From the NCBI RefSeq assembly GCF_910588715.1, contig NZ_CAJURG010000004.1, positions 1 through 64,000 of the forward strand: a stretch of 64,000 nucleotides of DNA. Reading direction: 5' to 3'. This stretch comes from an uncultured Clostridium sp. Its GTDB lineage: Bacteria > Bacillota > Clostridia > Clostridiales > Clostridiaceae. A program made the position numbers and the translations under genes. The notes beneath the pieces are model-generated. The model saw only the letters and a program-made list of their open reading frames with translations. It was not told where the DNA came from and did no database searches. Every line of letters starts with the position of its first letter. Position 1 is the stretch's first letter. This document shows positions 26,474 to 35,226 of this stretch, one piece after another.

Positions 26474-27883
26474 TTAGTTATTTCGTTGCAATGTAAATAC
26501 AAATTTTACACCTTTATCATCTACATTTTCTACCCATATATCTTGATTGTGTTGAGATAATATTAATCTTACTATAGGAAGTCCTAATCCTGTACTAATT
26601 TTATTAGTTCTTGATTTATCACTTTTATAAAACCTATCCCAAATATGATTTAAATCATATTCTGAAAGAATATTACCTGAATTAAATATACTTACAAATA
26701 TTTTTTCACTTTTCGTTGATATATTTACTTCTATTTGTCCATTATCTTCACTATACTTAATAGCATTTTCAAGTAAGTTAGTAATAACTTGAAGTATTCT
26801 ATCTCTATCTCCTATAGCAAAGCATCGCTTTTCATGAAATATTGCCTTAACATTTAAATTTTTTGTCTTTATTTTATTTTCCAAATTTAATATACATAAG
26901 CTTACTGTTTGATTAATATCAAATTCAGAAATATGTAAATTAAACTTTCCTGACTCCATAGCAGATATATCTAATAAATCATTAACAAGTCTAGCTAATC
27001 TATCTATTTCATCATAAACTATTTTTAAATAATAATTTTCTTTATCCCTAGGAATAACTCCATCTAATATACCTCCAACAAATCCCTTTATTGAAGTTAT
27101 AGGTGAACGTAATTCATGAGAAACATTAGAAATAAATTCCTTTCTAATATTATCAGCCTCTTCTATAGACTGTGCCATTGTATTAAAAGATTGAGCTAAT
27201 TCTCCAATTTCATTTTTTCCGACAACCTTTACTCTTTCTTGTACATTTCCCTTAGCTAATCTTTTTGCAGAATTATTAATTTCTTCTATTGGTTCTACTA
27301 CTAATAGTTGTGCAAAATATTTTACAATTGCTCCTGCAACTATTACAGCCAACACAATTGCCGTCCATATTATAATTATTGTACGCCTTTCATTTACTGG
27401 ATTATTTTCAACCATTATTATATATCCATCTAGTTGGCTATTCGTAAAAATAGGTTTAATAAATGCAGATACTTTTAAATTACTTTTTCCATCTATCAAA
27501 ACTTTTTTATGAATAATTTTGTCATCAGTAGGAATCTTAGAATTTTCTATATCTATATTAGTATACTTAAAATCACTATACTCATTACTTGATACCATAT
27601 AAACATATCCTAACCTGTCAACTACAACTCCACTCATATTATTAGTTAAACAAGATATTTGTAATAACCTACTAATGTCTTCATAACTACCATCTTGATA
27701 TTTTAAATATTTTCCAACAGCTTCTGAAACAACATCTAATTGTTTATTTAACGTATTTATAAGTTCATAATGACTAATTCTATAAAATCCTACACTTAAT
27801 ACTAGTCCAACGAGTATTAACAATCCTCCTGTTATTGAAGAAAAAGTAATTATTAGCTTTCTTACTATACTATTTTTCTTCAC
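26474..27883 (-). CDS. Sensor histidine kinase
   Basis: 469-residue membrane kinase. It has a transmembrane helix at about 9-31, an extracytoplasmic region of about 135 residues, a second helix at about 168-190 and a HAMP segment (VEPIEEINNSAKRLAKGNVQERV). A HisKA domain with the H-box SHELRSPITSIKGF and an HATPase domain (NLLENAIKYSEDNGQ, STGLGLPIVR) follow. It starts at a GTG directly after the response-regulator stop codon, so the pair is translationally coupled. It belongs to the PhoR/ResE/WalK-like group; the signal is unknown. Confidence 0.93.
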   Translation of the reverse strand: MKKNSIVRKLIITFSSITGGLLILVGLVLSVGFYRISHYELINTLNKQLDVVSEAVGKYLKYQDGSYEDISRLLQISCLTNNMSGVVVDRLGYVYMVSSNEYSDFKYTNIDIENSKIPTDDKIIHKKVLIDGKSNLKVSAFIKPIFTNSQLDGYIIMVENNPVNERRTIIIIWTAIVLAVIVAGAIVKYFAQLLVVEPIEEINNSAKRLAKGNVQERVKVVGKNEIGELAQSFNTMAQSIEEADNIRKEFISNVSHELRSPITSIKGFVGGILDGVIPRDKENYYLKIVYDEIDRLARLVNDLLDISAMESGKFNLHISEFDINQTVSLCILNLENKIKTKNLNVKAIFHEKRCFAIGDRDRILQVITNLLENAIKYSEDNGQIEVNISTKSEKIFVSIFNSGNILSEYDLNHIWDRFYKSDKSRTNKISTGLGLPIVRLILSQHNQDIWVENVDDKGVKFVFTLQRNN

Positions 27884-28570
27884 TTATCTCACCTCAAATT
27901 TATAACCAACTCCCCATACTGTTTCAAGCTCCCACTTTTCTCCTGATTTAACTTTTTCCCTTAATCTTTTTATATGAACATCTACAGTTCTCGAATCTCC
28001 AGGATAATCATACCCCCAAACCTCATACATAAGTTGTTCTCTAGTGAAAACCTTATTTGGATTACTTGCCATAAAATGAAGTAGTTCTAACTCCTTTGGA
28101 GCTAATTTTATAATATCTCCTTTATAAGTTACTTCATATGCTCCTATATCAATTTTTAAATCTGAATACTTTATTATATCTTTTGATTGATTTTCACCTG
28201 AATATCTTCTTGTTACAGCCTTAACTCTTGCTAATAATTCTTTAGGATCAAATGGCTTTACCATATAATCATCAGCCCCAAGCTCTAATGCAAGTACCTT
28301 ATCAAAAACTTCGCCTTTAGCTGTCAACATTATTACAGGAATGTCACTACTTTTTCTAATATACTTTAAAACCTCTATCCCATCTTTTCCTGGCAACATT
28401 ACATCTAATATCACTAAAGCTATATTTTCTGTTGATACTATGTTGCAAGCATCATTTCCATTAAAACATTTTTTTGTATTATATCCTCCACTTTTTAAGT
28501 ACATATCTATAAGTTCATTAATGTTCACATCATCATCAACAATTAAAACTTTTCCTAACTTATCTTCCAT
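27884..28570 (-). CDS. OmpR/PhoB-family response regulator
   Basis: 228-residue two-domain regulator. The receiver domain has the acidic pair DDD (13-15), the phosphoacceptor in VILDVMLPGKDG, and K in MVKPFDPKEL. The C-terminal winged helix (ELLHFMASNPNKVFTREQLMYEVWGYDY, SRTVDVHIKRLREK) binds DNA. It is encoded with the kinase, zero bp apart. An 11-bp inverted repeat (28609-28639) lies upstream. The target genes are unknown; the adjacent HtrA-like gene is a candidate. Confidence 0.95.
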   Translation of the reverse strand: MEDKLGKVLIVDDDVNINELIDMYLKSGGYNTKKCFNGNDACNIVSTENIALVILDVMLPGKDGIEVLKYIRKSSDIPVIMLTAKGEVFDKVLALELGADDYMVKPFDPKELLARVKAVTRRYSGENQSKDIIKYSDLKIDIGAYEVTYKGDIIKLAPKELELLHFMASNPNKVFTREQLMYEVWGYDYPGDSRTVDVHIKRLREKVKSGEKWELETVWGVGYKFEVR

Positions 28571-28608
28571 TTTAAACTCACCTTCCTCATTTAATATTCT
28601 ATACTATA

Positions 28609-28639
28609 TTTATAAAAACAATAATAAAGTTTTTATAAA
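28609..28639. repeat. inverted repeat upstream of the response regulator gene
   Basis: TTTATAAAAAC and GTTTTTATAAA (11 bp each) face each other across 9 bp, 40-70 bp before the start codon. It may be an operator for autoregulation; it is not followed by a U-run in the minus direction. Confidence 0.45.
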
Positions 28640-28675
28640 TTTTACATTTGTAACATAATATTTAAAAACATAAAA

Positions 28676-28703
28676 ATAGACTGCTACACTTGTAGCAGTC
28701 AAA
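28676..28703 (-). terminator. intrinsic terminator of prs
   Basis: GACTGCTAC and GTAGCAGTC (9 bp plus A-T extension) with T-runs on both sides, directly after the prs stop codon. Confidence 0.85.
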
Positions 28704-28708
28704 AATCA

Positions 28709-29668
28709 TTAATTTTCAAATAATTTACTTATTGGCTCATCGTCATATATTCTCTTAATTGCCTCTGCAAATATCGGTGCAACAGAAATAGATTTAAATT
28801 TATCTAGTCCTTCTTTTTCTGGAAGTGGAACTGTGTTTAACATTACTAGTTCTTCAATTGCAGAATTGTTTATCCTTTCAAATGCTGGACCTGATAGTAC
28901 TCCATGAGTACAACAAGCATAAACATTCTTTGCCCCCAAATCCTTTAATGCATTTGCAGCATTTGCAATAGTTCCAGCAGTATCAATCATATCATCAATT
29001 AAGATACATCTTTTTCCACGAACATCTCCTATAATATTCATTATCTCAGATACATTAGCCCTTGGTCTTCTCTTATCAATAATTGCAATTGGAGCATTTA
29101 GTTTGTCTGCAAATTTTCTAGCTCTAGTAACACTACCTAAATCTGGTGATACAACAACTACATCATCTTTATCATTAAATCCATTCTCAACAAAACTCTT
29201 AGCTAATATTGGTGAACCTAATAAATGATCCACGGGTATGTTAAAATATCCTTGAATTTGAGAAGCATGTAAATCCATTGTTAATACTCTATTTGCCCCT
29301 GCTGCTGTTAATATGTCTGCCACTAGTTTTGCAGTAATCGGATCTCTTGACTTTGCTTTTCTGTCCTGTCTTGCATATCCATAATACGGAATAACCGCAG
29401 TTATTCTTCCAGCTGATGCTCTCTTAAACGCATCTATCATTATCAACAGCTCCATTAAATTATTATTAACTGGGGAGCTAGTCGATTGTACTATAAATAC
29501 ATCTACTCCTCTTACTGTTTCATTAATATCTACTGATATTTCACCATCACTAAAAGTTGAAACTTTTGCATTTCCTAGTGGTATTCCTAACAAATCAGCA
29601 ATTTCTTTAGCTAATTCAGGGTGTGAATTACCAGTAAATATTTTTATTTTTTTCCCATGACATATCAT
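28709..29668 (-). CDS. prs: Ribose-phosphate pyrophosphokinase
   Basis: Makes PRPP from ribose 5-phosphate and ATP for nucleotide, histidine and tryptophan synthesis. The 319-residue class I enzyme shows FTGNSHPELAKEIAD, the flexible-loop ATP site (IPYYGYARQDRKAKSRDPITAK), DLHASQIQGYFNIPVDHL, and the PRPP motif CILIDDMIDTAGTI. AAGGAGG precedes the ATG. It lies 63 bp after glmU, the conserved glmU-prs pairing. Confidence 0.98.
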   Translation of the reverse strand: MICHGKKIKIFTGNSHPELAKEIADLLGIPLGNAKVSTFSDGEISVDINETVRGVDVFIVQSTSSPVNNNLMELLIMIDAFKRASAGRITAVIPYYGYARQDRKAKSRDPITAKLVADILTAAGANRVLTMDLHASQIQGYFNIPVDHLLGSPILAKSFVENGFNDKDDVVVVSPDLGSVTRARKFADKLNAPIAIIDKRRPRANVSEIMNIIGDVRGKRCILIDDMIDTAGTIANAANALKDLGAKNVYACCTHGVLSGPAFERINNSAIEELVMLNTVPLPEKEGLDKFKSISVAPIFAEAIKRIYDDEPISKLFEN

Positions 29669-29731
29669 ATTATGAGAACCTCCTTAACTTGCAATAACGC
29701 TTGCCACTTTTATCTTACAGTTTAATATATA

Positions 29732-31105
29732 TTATTTTTTATTAATAATTCCTTTTTTATCAACCCAGCCTTGTATATTTCTTTGCTTTGCTCTAGCAAC
29801 TGCTAATTCTCCAGTCTTTACATCATTAGTAATAGTTGAACCAGCTGCAATATAAGTATTATCTTCAACTGTAACAGGTGAAATTAAATTTGTGTTGCAT
29901 CCAATAAAACTATTATTTCCTATAATTGTTTTATATTTATTTTTACCATCATAATTAACAGTAACAGTTCCACATCCAAAATTACAATCTTCTCCTACTT
30001 CAGCATCTCCTACATATGTTAAATGAGATACTTTAGTATTATTTCCAATTGTAGATTTTTTTATTTCTACAAAATCACCAATTCTTACATCATTTCCAAT
30101 GATAGATTCTGGACGAATATAAGCAAATGGTCCAACTGTAGTATTTTTACCAATTTTACTTTCTAATATTACAGATGATTGTATGTCTACCCCTTCATCA
30201 ATAATACTATTATTTATTCTTGAATTTGGATATAAAACACAATTCTTTCCTATTACAGTATTACCTTCAATAACATTTCCAGGATATATTATAGTATCTT
30301 GACCTATTTCTACATCAATACCAATATATGTGGTAGATGGATCAATTATAGTTATTCCATTTTCTAGATGTTTATTATTTATTCTTTTTCTTAATATAGC
30401 TTCAACTTCTGCAAGCTGAACTCTTGAATTTACTCCTAATGTTTCTTCAAAATCTATTACAAGAGCTCCAACCTTTTCCTTTTTCTCTTTTAACATTCCA
30501 ATTACATCAGTTAAGTAATATTCTCCTTGAGAATTATTATTAGAGAGATTTCCTAAGCATTCAACTAAACTTTCAATTTCAAAGCAATACATTCCTGAAT
30601 TTATCTCTTTAACTTTAAGTTCTTCTTCATTGCAATCTTTATGTTCAACTATTTTTAATACTTCATCTTCACATCTTATTATTCTTCCATATCCTGAAGC
30701 ATTATCTAAAACTGAAGTAAGTATAGTTGCACTATTTCCATTTTCTTTATGAACTTTAAATAAATTTTCTATAGTTTCTTCTTCTATTAAAGGAGCATCT
30801 CCATTAAAAACTGCTACTGTGCCTTTTTTATTTTTTAAAAAATCTATAGCACATTTAACAGCATGACCTGTTCCTAATTGCTCTTCTTGTAGTGAATAAG
30901 TAACATTTCTTGATTTAGTATTTTCTTTAACTAAATCTGCTCCTTTACCTACAATAACATTTATATCTTCTACTTTTCCTTTTCTTAATGTATCAATTAC
31001 ATGATTAACCATTTCTTTTCCGCAAACCTTGTGTAAAACCTTAGGTAAGTCTGATTTAATTCTCTTTCCTTGACCTGCAGCTAATATCAAAGCACATTTA
31101 TACAT
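29732..31105 (-). CDS. glmU: Bifunctional GlmU (uridyltransferase / glucosamine-1-phosphate acetyltransferase)
   Basis: Produces UDP-N-acetylglucosamine for peptidoglycan. The 457-residue protein has the N-terminal nucleotidyltransferase signature LILAAGQGKRIKSDLPKVLH, FNGDAPLI, and EINSGMYCF. The C-terminal left-handed beta-helix has hexapeptide repeats and the acetyl-CoA site near NYDGKNKYKTIIGNNSFIG. The ribosome site is GAGGTG. It follows spoVG, as gcaD does in Bacillus. Confidence 0.98.
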   Translation of the reverse strand: MYKCALILAAGQGKRIKSDLPKVLHKVCGKEMVNHVIDTLRKGKVEDINVIVGKGADLVKENTKSRNVTYSLQEEQLGTGHAVKCAIDFLKNKKGTVAVFNGDAPLIEEETIENLFKVHKENGNSATILTSVLDNASGYGRIIRCEDEVLKIVEHKDCNEEELKVKEINSGMYCFEIESLVECLGNLSNNNSQGEYYLTDVIGMLKEKKEKVGALVIDFEETLGVNSRVQLAEVEAILRKRINNKHLENGITIIDPSTTYIGIDVEIGQDTIIYPGNVIEGNTVIGKNCVLYPNSRINNSIIDEGVDIQSSVILESKIGKNTTVGPFAYIRPESIIGNDVRIGDFVEIKKSTIGNNTKVSHLTYVGDAEVGEDCNFGCGTVTVNYDGKNKYKTIIGNNSFIGCNTNLISPVTVEDNTYIAAGSTITNDVKTGELAVARAKQRNIQGWVDKKGIINKK

Positions 31106-31214
31106 TTAATTCACCTCTCTATAAAATTCCAAAAAAAATTTTTAATTTTATTTCCCAATGTTCGTAAATATTTCTCATTTATTATATTTCATTAAATAAA
31201 GTATTTCAATAAAA

Positions 31215-31248
31215 TAAGAGGAATATATACAAGTATATATTCCTCTTA
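31215..31248 (-). terminator. intrinsic terminator of spoVG
   Basis: AAGAGGAATATATAC and GTATATATTCCTCTT pair perfectly (15 bp, 2-nt loop on paper), followed on the minus strand by ATTTTATTG. It lies immediately after spoVG. Confidence 0.75.
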
Positions 31249-31258
31249 ACTTAAGCTG

Positions 31259-31540
31259 TTATTCACTCATAACAACGTTTTCTTCTTCTATTGCAGCTTC
31301 ATATGCTTTTAAGATAGATGTTTGGATCTTTTCTCTAGTATCAGTGTTTATTGGATGAGCAATATCCTTAAACTCTCCATCTGGTGTTTTTCTACTTGGC
31401 ATTGCAATGAATAAACCATTTTGTCCTTCAATAATTTTAATATCATGAACAACGAATTCATTATCAAATGTTATAGAAACTATAGCTTTCATTTTTCCTT
31501 CCGCTGCTATTTTTCTAATTCTAACGTCTGTTATTGTCAT
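31259..31540 (-). CDS. spoVG: Septation / RNA-binding regulator SpoVG
   Basis: 93-residue SpoVG, a conserved nucleic-acid-binding regulator linked to asymmetric septation and cortex formation. The full family sequence is evident: MTITDVRIRKIAAEGKMKAIVSITFDNEFVVHDIK (given in parts: ITDVRIRKIAAEGKMKAI, VVHDIKIIEG, GLFIAMPSRKTPDGEFKDI, AHPINTDTREKI). GGAGGTG precedes the ATG. Its promoter matches the sigma-H class, like that of Bacillus spoVG (see 31575-31599). Confidence 0.98.
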   Translation of the reverse strand: MTITDVRIRKIAAEGKMKAIVSITFDNEFVVHDIKIIEGQNGLFIAMPSRKTPDGEFKDIAHPINTDTREKIQTSILKAYEAAIEEENVVMSE

Positions 31541-31574
31541 TTTATTACACCTCCAGTTGCTTTATAATAATATA

Positions 31575-31599
31575 TTTCTATAAAAAGTTTAAAAATCCT
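31575..31599 (-). promoter_or_regulatory. sigma-H-type promoter of spoVG
   Basis: On the minus strand AGGATTT (31593-31599), 14 bp, then GAAA(T) (31575-31578). B. subtilis spoVG has AGGATTT, 14 bp, GAAT. The -35 element and spacing match exactly; the -10 differs in one base. Confidence 0.65.
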
Positions 31600-31673
31600 T
31601 TTTTTTACTTTAATTTTTTTTATTTTTTTCTATTATTTTTTATAAAAATATTTTTGTGCAACTGAATTTATAA

Positions 31674-32489
31674 TTATTTTATAAAAGATGATGGTCTAAC
31701 GTTAAGCTTTTCTTCTTCTTTATTATATTCTAAATCAATAATTGAAATATAATCATTAGTTATTTTCTTTTCTATTCCAACATTATCAACAAGTACTCCT
31801 GTTCCAACAAGTTCACTATCAAACTCCTTTAAAAGGTCTCTAATTCCTTTAGCTGTTCCTCCACCTCTTAAAAAGTCATCTATAAATACACATTTACTTG
31901 ATGATTTCATACACTTTTTAGCTAGAGCCATTTGTTGTATTCTTCCGCTTGTACCTGATACATAATTAATTGTAACTGTTGGTCCTTCTGTAACTTTATT
32001 ATCTTTTCTTATTATTACTAATTCTATCCCCAAACTTTTAGCAACTTCGTAAGCTAATGGGATACCCTTTGTTTCGACAGTAACTATGTAATCTATATTC
32101 ATATTTTGAAAATGAGATGCTAAAATAACTCCTGCCTTACTAACTATTTGAGGATTATACATTATATCTGTTAGATAAACAAAATTACCAGGTACAATTC
32201 TTCCTTCCTCTAATAAAGCCTCACATAATTCATTTGCAAAATCTTCCCTTGCTTTTGCTCCCATTGAAGGAATAAACTTAATTCCACCTGCTGCCCCTGC
32301 GATAGTTTCTATAGATCCCATATCTAACTTTTCTAATACTTCTCTAACAATCACTATATCTTCACTAATAGTTGATTTAGCGGCATTTAAAAGTTCTGAA
32401 AATCTATTTAAACCTATAACTTTATTAGGAACTTCCATTAATATCTTTGTAATAGCTACAACTCTATTGTTTCTACTTAATTTTTCCAC
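31674..32489 (-). CDS. purR: Pur operon repressor
   Basis: PRPP-sensing repressor of purine genes. It has an N-terminal winged helix (SRNNRVVAITKILMEVPNKVI, AKSTISEDIVIVREVLEK) and a phosphoribosyltransferase-like domain with the PRPP motif CVFIDDFLRGGGTAKG. I use the GTG at 32487-32489 (271 residues), 6 nt from AGGTG. A GTG three codons earlier overlaps that site. Next to spoVG, as in Bacillus, where yabJ lies between; yabJ is missing here. Confidence 0.95.
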   Translation of the reverse strand: MEKLSRNNRVVAITKILMEVPNKVIGLNRFSELLNAAKSTISEDIVIVREVLEKLDMGSIETIAGAAGGIKFIPSMGAKAREDFANELCEALLEEGRIVPGNFVYLTDIMYNPQIVSKAGVILASHFQNMNIDYIVTVETKGIPLAYEVAKSLGIELVIIRKDNKVTEGPTVTINYVSGTSGRIQQMALAKKCMKSSSKCVFIDDFLRGGGTAKGIRDLLKEFDSELVGTGVLVDNVGIEKKITNDYISIIDLEYNKEEEKLNVRPSSFIK

Positions 32490-32900
32490 TTTATTCACCT
32501 TCCTTATTTTTTCAAAAACACGAATTTTTTCAATTTATTTCATCCGAATATTCATATTTTATTCTATATTTTATACATTATCAATACTTTTTTAAGTTAT
32601 TTATAATTAATTGCTAAATTAACTTTTTCTAATGCTATTAAAAAAATATATACTTTTATTTTAATATTTAAACGTCTTATAAATACGTAGTTTTACATTT
32701 GTAGTTTTGCTCTTTTTTTTAGTAAAATATTTTATATATTTTTTATTTTTTGTGTTCAACGTAGTAAATTTGTATATAATTATAAATATATATTTAAATT
32801 GAAAATACATTTTTTATATTTTAATCATAATTAATCTATATATCTTGTTAATTAAATATTTTTAAAATATTATATATAATAAAATAAAGGGGTTGATAAA
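32490..32900. other. divergent purR/murC intergenic region
   Basis: About 400 bp of extremely AT-rich DNA with poly-T and poly-A tracts between divergently read genes. It must hold both promoters, but I could not choose a convincing pair of hexamers. A CCGAATATT match to part of the PurBox lies at 32544-32552, with a weaker CGAATTTT at 32521. No ORF or RNA signal is visible. Confidence 0.5.
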
Positions 32901-34289
32901 TTGTCTTTTGATCTTAATTCAAGTAAAAATAGAAAAGTACACTTTATTGGAATTGGCGGAGTAAGTATGAGCGGACTTGCTGCTGTTTTATTAACAAAAG
33001 GATATAAAGTATCTGGCTCTGATTCTAAAGAATCAGAAGTTCTAAACAAGCTTAGAAAATCTGGTGCTGAAATTTACATAGGGCATAAAGGAGAAAATCT
33101 TAAAAATGTAGATTTAGTAGTATATACTGCTGCAATTCCTCCTACTAATCCTGAAATAATTGAAGCAAAAAATAAAAATATAGAATTAATGGATAGAGCT
33201 GAATTTTTAGGTTATATAATGAAGGGACATAAATATAACGTTGCTGTTGCTGGAACTCATGGAAAAACAACAACAACTTCTATGTTATCTCACATAACAA
33301 TGAATGCAAACTTAGATCCTACAATTTTAGTTGGAGGAGATGTTGATGCTATAAAGGGTAACTACAAAATTGGTGAAAGTGAATACTTTGTAACTGAAGC
33401 TTGTGAATATAAAGCATCATTTTTAAAATTCTATCCTTATATAGGAATAATTTTAAACATAGACGCAGATCATTTAGATTATTATAGAGATATAAATCAT
33501 ATCCAAGAAACATTTAAAAAGTTTGCTGATTTAATTCCATCTGACGGATATCTAATTGGTTGTGCAGAAGATTCAAGAGTATTAGAAGTTATTAATCATG
33601 CTAAATGTAATACTATAAGCTATGGTCTTACTAAAGGTGATATAACTGCAACTAATATTTCATTTAATAATAAAGGTTGTGCTAAATTTACAGTTTGCAA
33701 AAACGGAAATGACTTATTTGATGTAACTTTAAGTACAACTGGAAAACATAATATACTTAATGCTCTTGCAACTATATCTACATCTTTAGTATTAAATATT
33801 CCCAAAGAAGCTATAATAAGTGGGTTAGCAGAATGTAAGGGTGCTCATAAGAGATTTGAATATAAAGGTGAATTTAATGGAACTACTATAATAGATGATT
33901 ATGCTCATCATCCTGTGGAAATAAAAGCAACATTATCTACAGCAAAACTTATTGATCATAATAAAACATATTGTGTATTCCAACCCCATACCTATACTAG
34001 AACAAAAACTCTTTTTGATGAATTTACAACTTGTTTTTCTTCTGCAGACGAGCTAATATTAATGGACATCTATGCTGCAAGAGAAAAGGATACAGGCTTA
34101 GTATCATCTGATGAACTTGGAGATGCTATAAGAAAAACAGGATTAAATTGTATAAATCTTCATAGCCATGAAGAAGTTGCAGACTATTTAGCATCAAAGG
34201 TACAACCTAAAGATTTAATTCTTACAGTTGGTGCAGGAGATGTTGTTAAAGTTGGAGAAATACTTTTAAATAAAACAAATGAAAAATAA
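32901..34289 (+). CDS. murC: UDP-N-acetylmuramate--L-alanine ligase
   Basis: Adds L-alanine to UDP-N-acetylmuramate in peptidoglycan synthesis. The 462-residue Mur ligase has the N-terminal Rossmann motif FIGIGGVSMSGLAAVL, SGSD, the ATP P-loop GTHGKTTTTSM, and the central IIDDYAHHPVEIKATL. The start is TTG at 32901 with AAAGGGG 8 nt upstream. It leads a plus-strand pair with the purine nucleoside phosphorylase gene, 13 bp downstream, an unusual coupling of wall and nucleoside metabolism that may only reflect transcription. Confidence 0.97.
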   Translation: MSFDLNSSKNRKVHFIGIGGVSMSGLAAVLLTKGYKVSGSDSKESEVLNKLRKSGAEIYIGHKGENLKNVDLVVYTAAIPPTNPEIIEAKNKNIELMDRAEFLGYIMKGHKYNVAVAGTHGKTTTTSMLSHITMNANLDPTILVGGDVDAIKGNYKIGESEYFVTEACEYKASFLKFYPYIGIILNIDADHLDYYRDINHIQETFKKFADLIPSDGYLIGCAEDSRVLEVINHAKCNTISYGLTKGDITATNISFNNKGCAKFTVCKNGNDLFDVTLSTTGKHNILNALATISTSLVLNIPKEAIISGLAECKGAHKRFEYKGEFNGTTIIDDYAHHPVEIKATLSTAKLIDHNKTYCVFQPHTYTRTKTLFDEFTTCFSSADELILMDIYAAREKDTGLVSSDELGDAIRKTGLNCINLHSHEEVADYLASKVQPKDLILTVGAGDVVKVGEILLNKTNEK

Positions 34290-34302
34290 AGAGGTGATTT
34301 TT

Positions 34303-35121
34303 ATGGATTTATTAGCTCAAATTAAAGCTTCGGCTGATTTTATTTTAAAGCAAAGTAAATATAAACCAGAAATTGGATTGATACTTGGTTCTGGATTAGG
34401 TTCATTAGCAGATACTATTGAAGATGCAGAATACTATAACTATTCTGATATTCCTAATTTTCCCACTTCTACTGTGGAAGGTCATGCAGGTAGATTAGTT
34501 ATTGGTAAGCTTGGAAACAAACAAGTTGTTGCAATGCAAGGAAGATTTCATTATTATGAAGGATATTCTTTAGAGAAAGTAACTTTTCCTGTAAGAGTAA
34601 TGAAACTTTTAGGCGTTTCGAAACTTATAGTTACAAATGCTTGCGGAGCTGTTAATAAAGATTTTAATGCTGGAGATTTAATGGTTATTACTGACCATAT
34701 TAATTTTTCTGGATCAAATCCTTTATTTGGACATAACTTAGATGAATTTGGGCCTAGATTCCCTGATATGTCTGAAGCTTATAATTTAGAACTTAGAAAT
34801 AAAGTCTTAGAAGCAGGTAAAGAACTAGGAATAAAATTACAGCAAGGAGTATATGTAATGTTCTCGGGTCCTACTTACGAAACTCCAGCTGAAATAAAAT
34901 TTGCAAAAATTATTGGTGGAGATGCTGTAGGAATGTCAACTGTTCCTGAAGTAATTGTTGCAAATCATTGTGGAATCAAAACAGCTGGTATTTCTTGCTT
35001 AACAAATATGGCAGCAGGAATATTAGATCAACCTTTAAATCATGAAGAGGTTATTGAGACTTCCGCTAGAGTTAAAAATGACTTTATAAAATTAATGAAT
35101 AGAGTTATCGAAATAATATAA
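34303..35121 (+). CDS. Purine nucleoside phosphorylase
   Basis: Cleaves (deoxy)guanosine and inosine phosphorolytically for purine salvage. The 272-residue trimeric-type enzyme shows GLILGSGLGSLADTI, EGHAGRLVIG, GRFHYYEGYS, TNACGAVNKDF and FSGPTYETPAEI. I start at the ATG at 34303 because GAGGTG is 6 nt upstream; a reading overlapping murC lacks a site. Homologues are named PunA, PNP or DeoD-like; PunA would be the Bacillus name. Confidence 0.95.
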   Translation: MDLLAQIKASADFILKQSKYKPEIGLILGSGLGSLADTIEDAEYYNYSDIPNFPTSTVEGHAGRLVIGKLGNKQVVAMQGRFHYYEGYSLEKVTFPVRVMKLLGVSKLIVTNACGAVNKDFNAGDLMVITDHINFSGSNPLFGHNLDEFGPRFPDMSEAYNLELRNKVLEAGKELGIKLQQGVYVMFSGPTYETPAEIKFAKIIGGDAVGMSTVPEVIVANHCGIKTAGISCLTNMAAGILDQPLNHEEVIETSARVKNDFIKLMNRVIEII

Positions 35122-35127
35122 AAAATT

Positions 35128-35197
35128 AAAGCTACTTGCTATTAAAAAATTATCTTTTATTTATAAAAGACTATTAAATATTAGCATGTAGCTTTTT
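35128..35197. terminator. branched bidirectional terminator between convergent genes
   Basis: AAAGCTAC and GTAGCTTT, continued by TGCTA/TAGCA, enclose a second hairpin (TCTTTT/AAAAGA). T-runs follow in both directions. It separates the purine nucleoside phosphorylase gene from the convergent M24 peptidase gene. Confidence 0.75.
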
Positions 35198-35226
35198 TAT
35201 TTATAATAAAATTTATATTTATTTAA

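Noticed and set aside
32519..32552. Possible pair of PurR boxes upstream of purR
   Set aside because: Only one half-site (CCGAATATT) is fair. The other is poor, they are in direct orientation, and the spacing differs from known paired PurBoxes.
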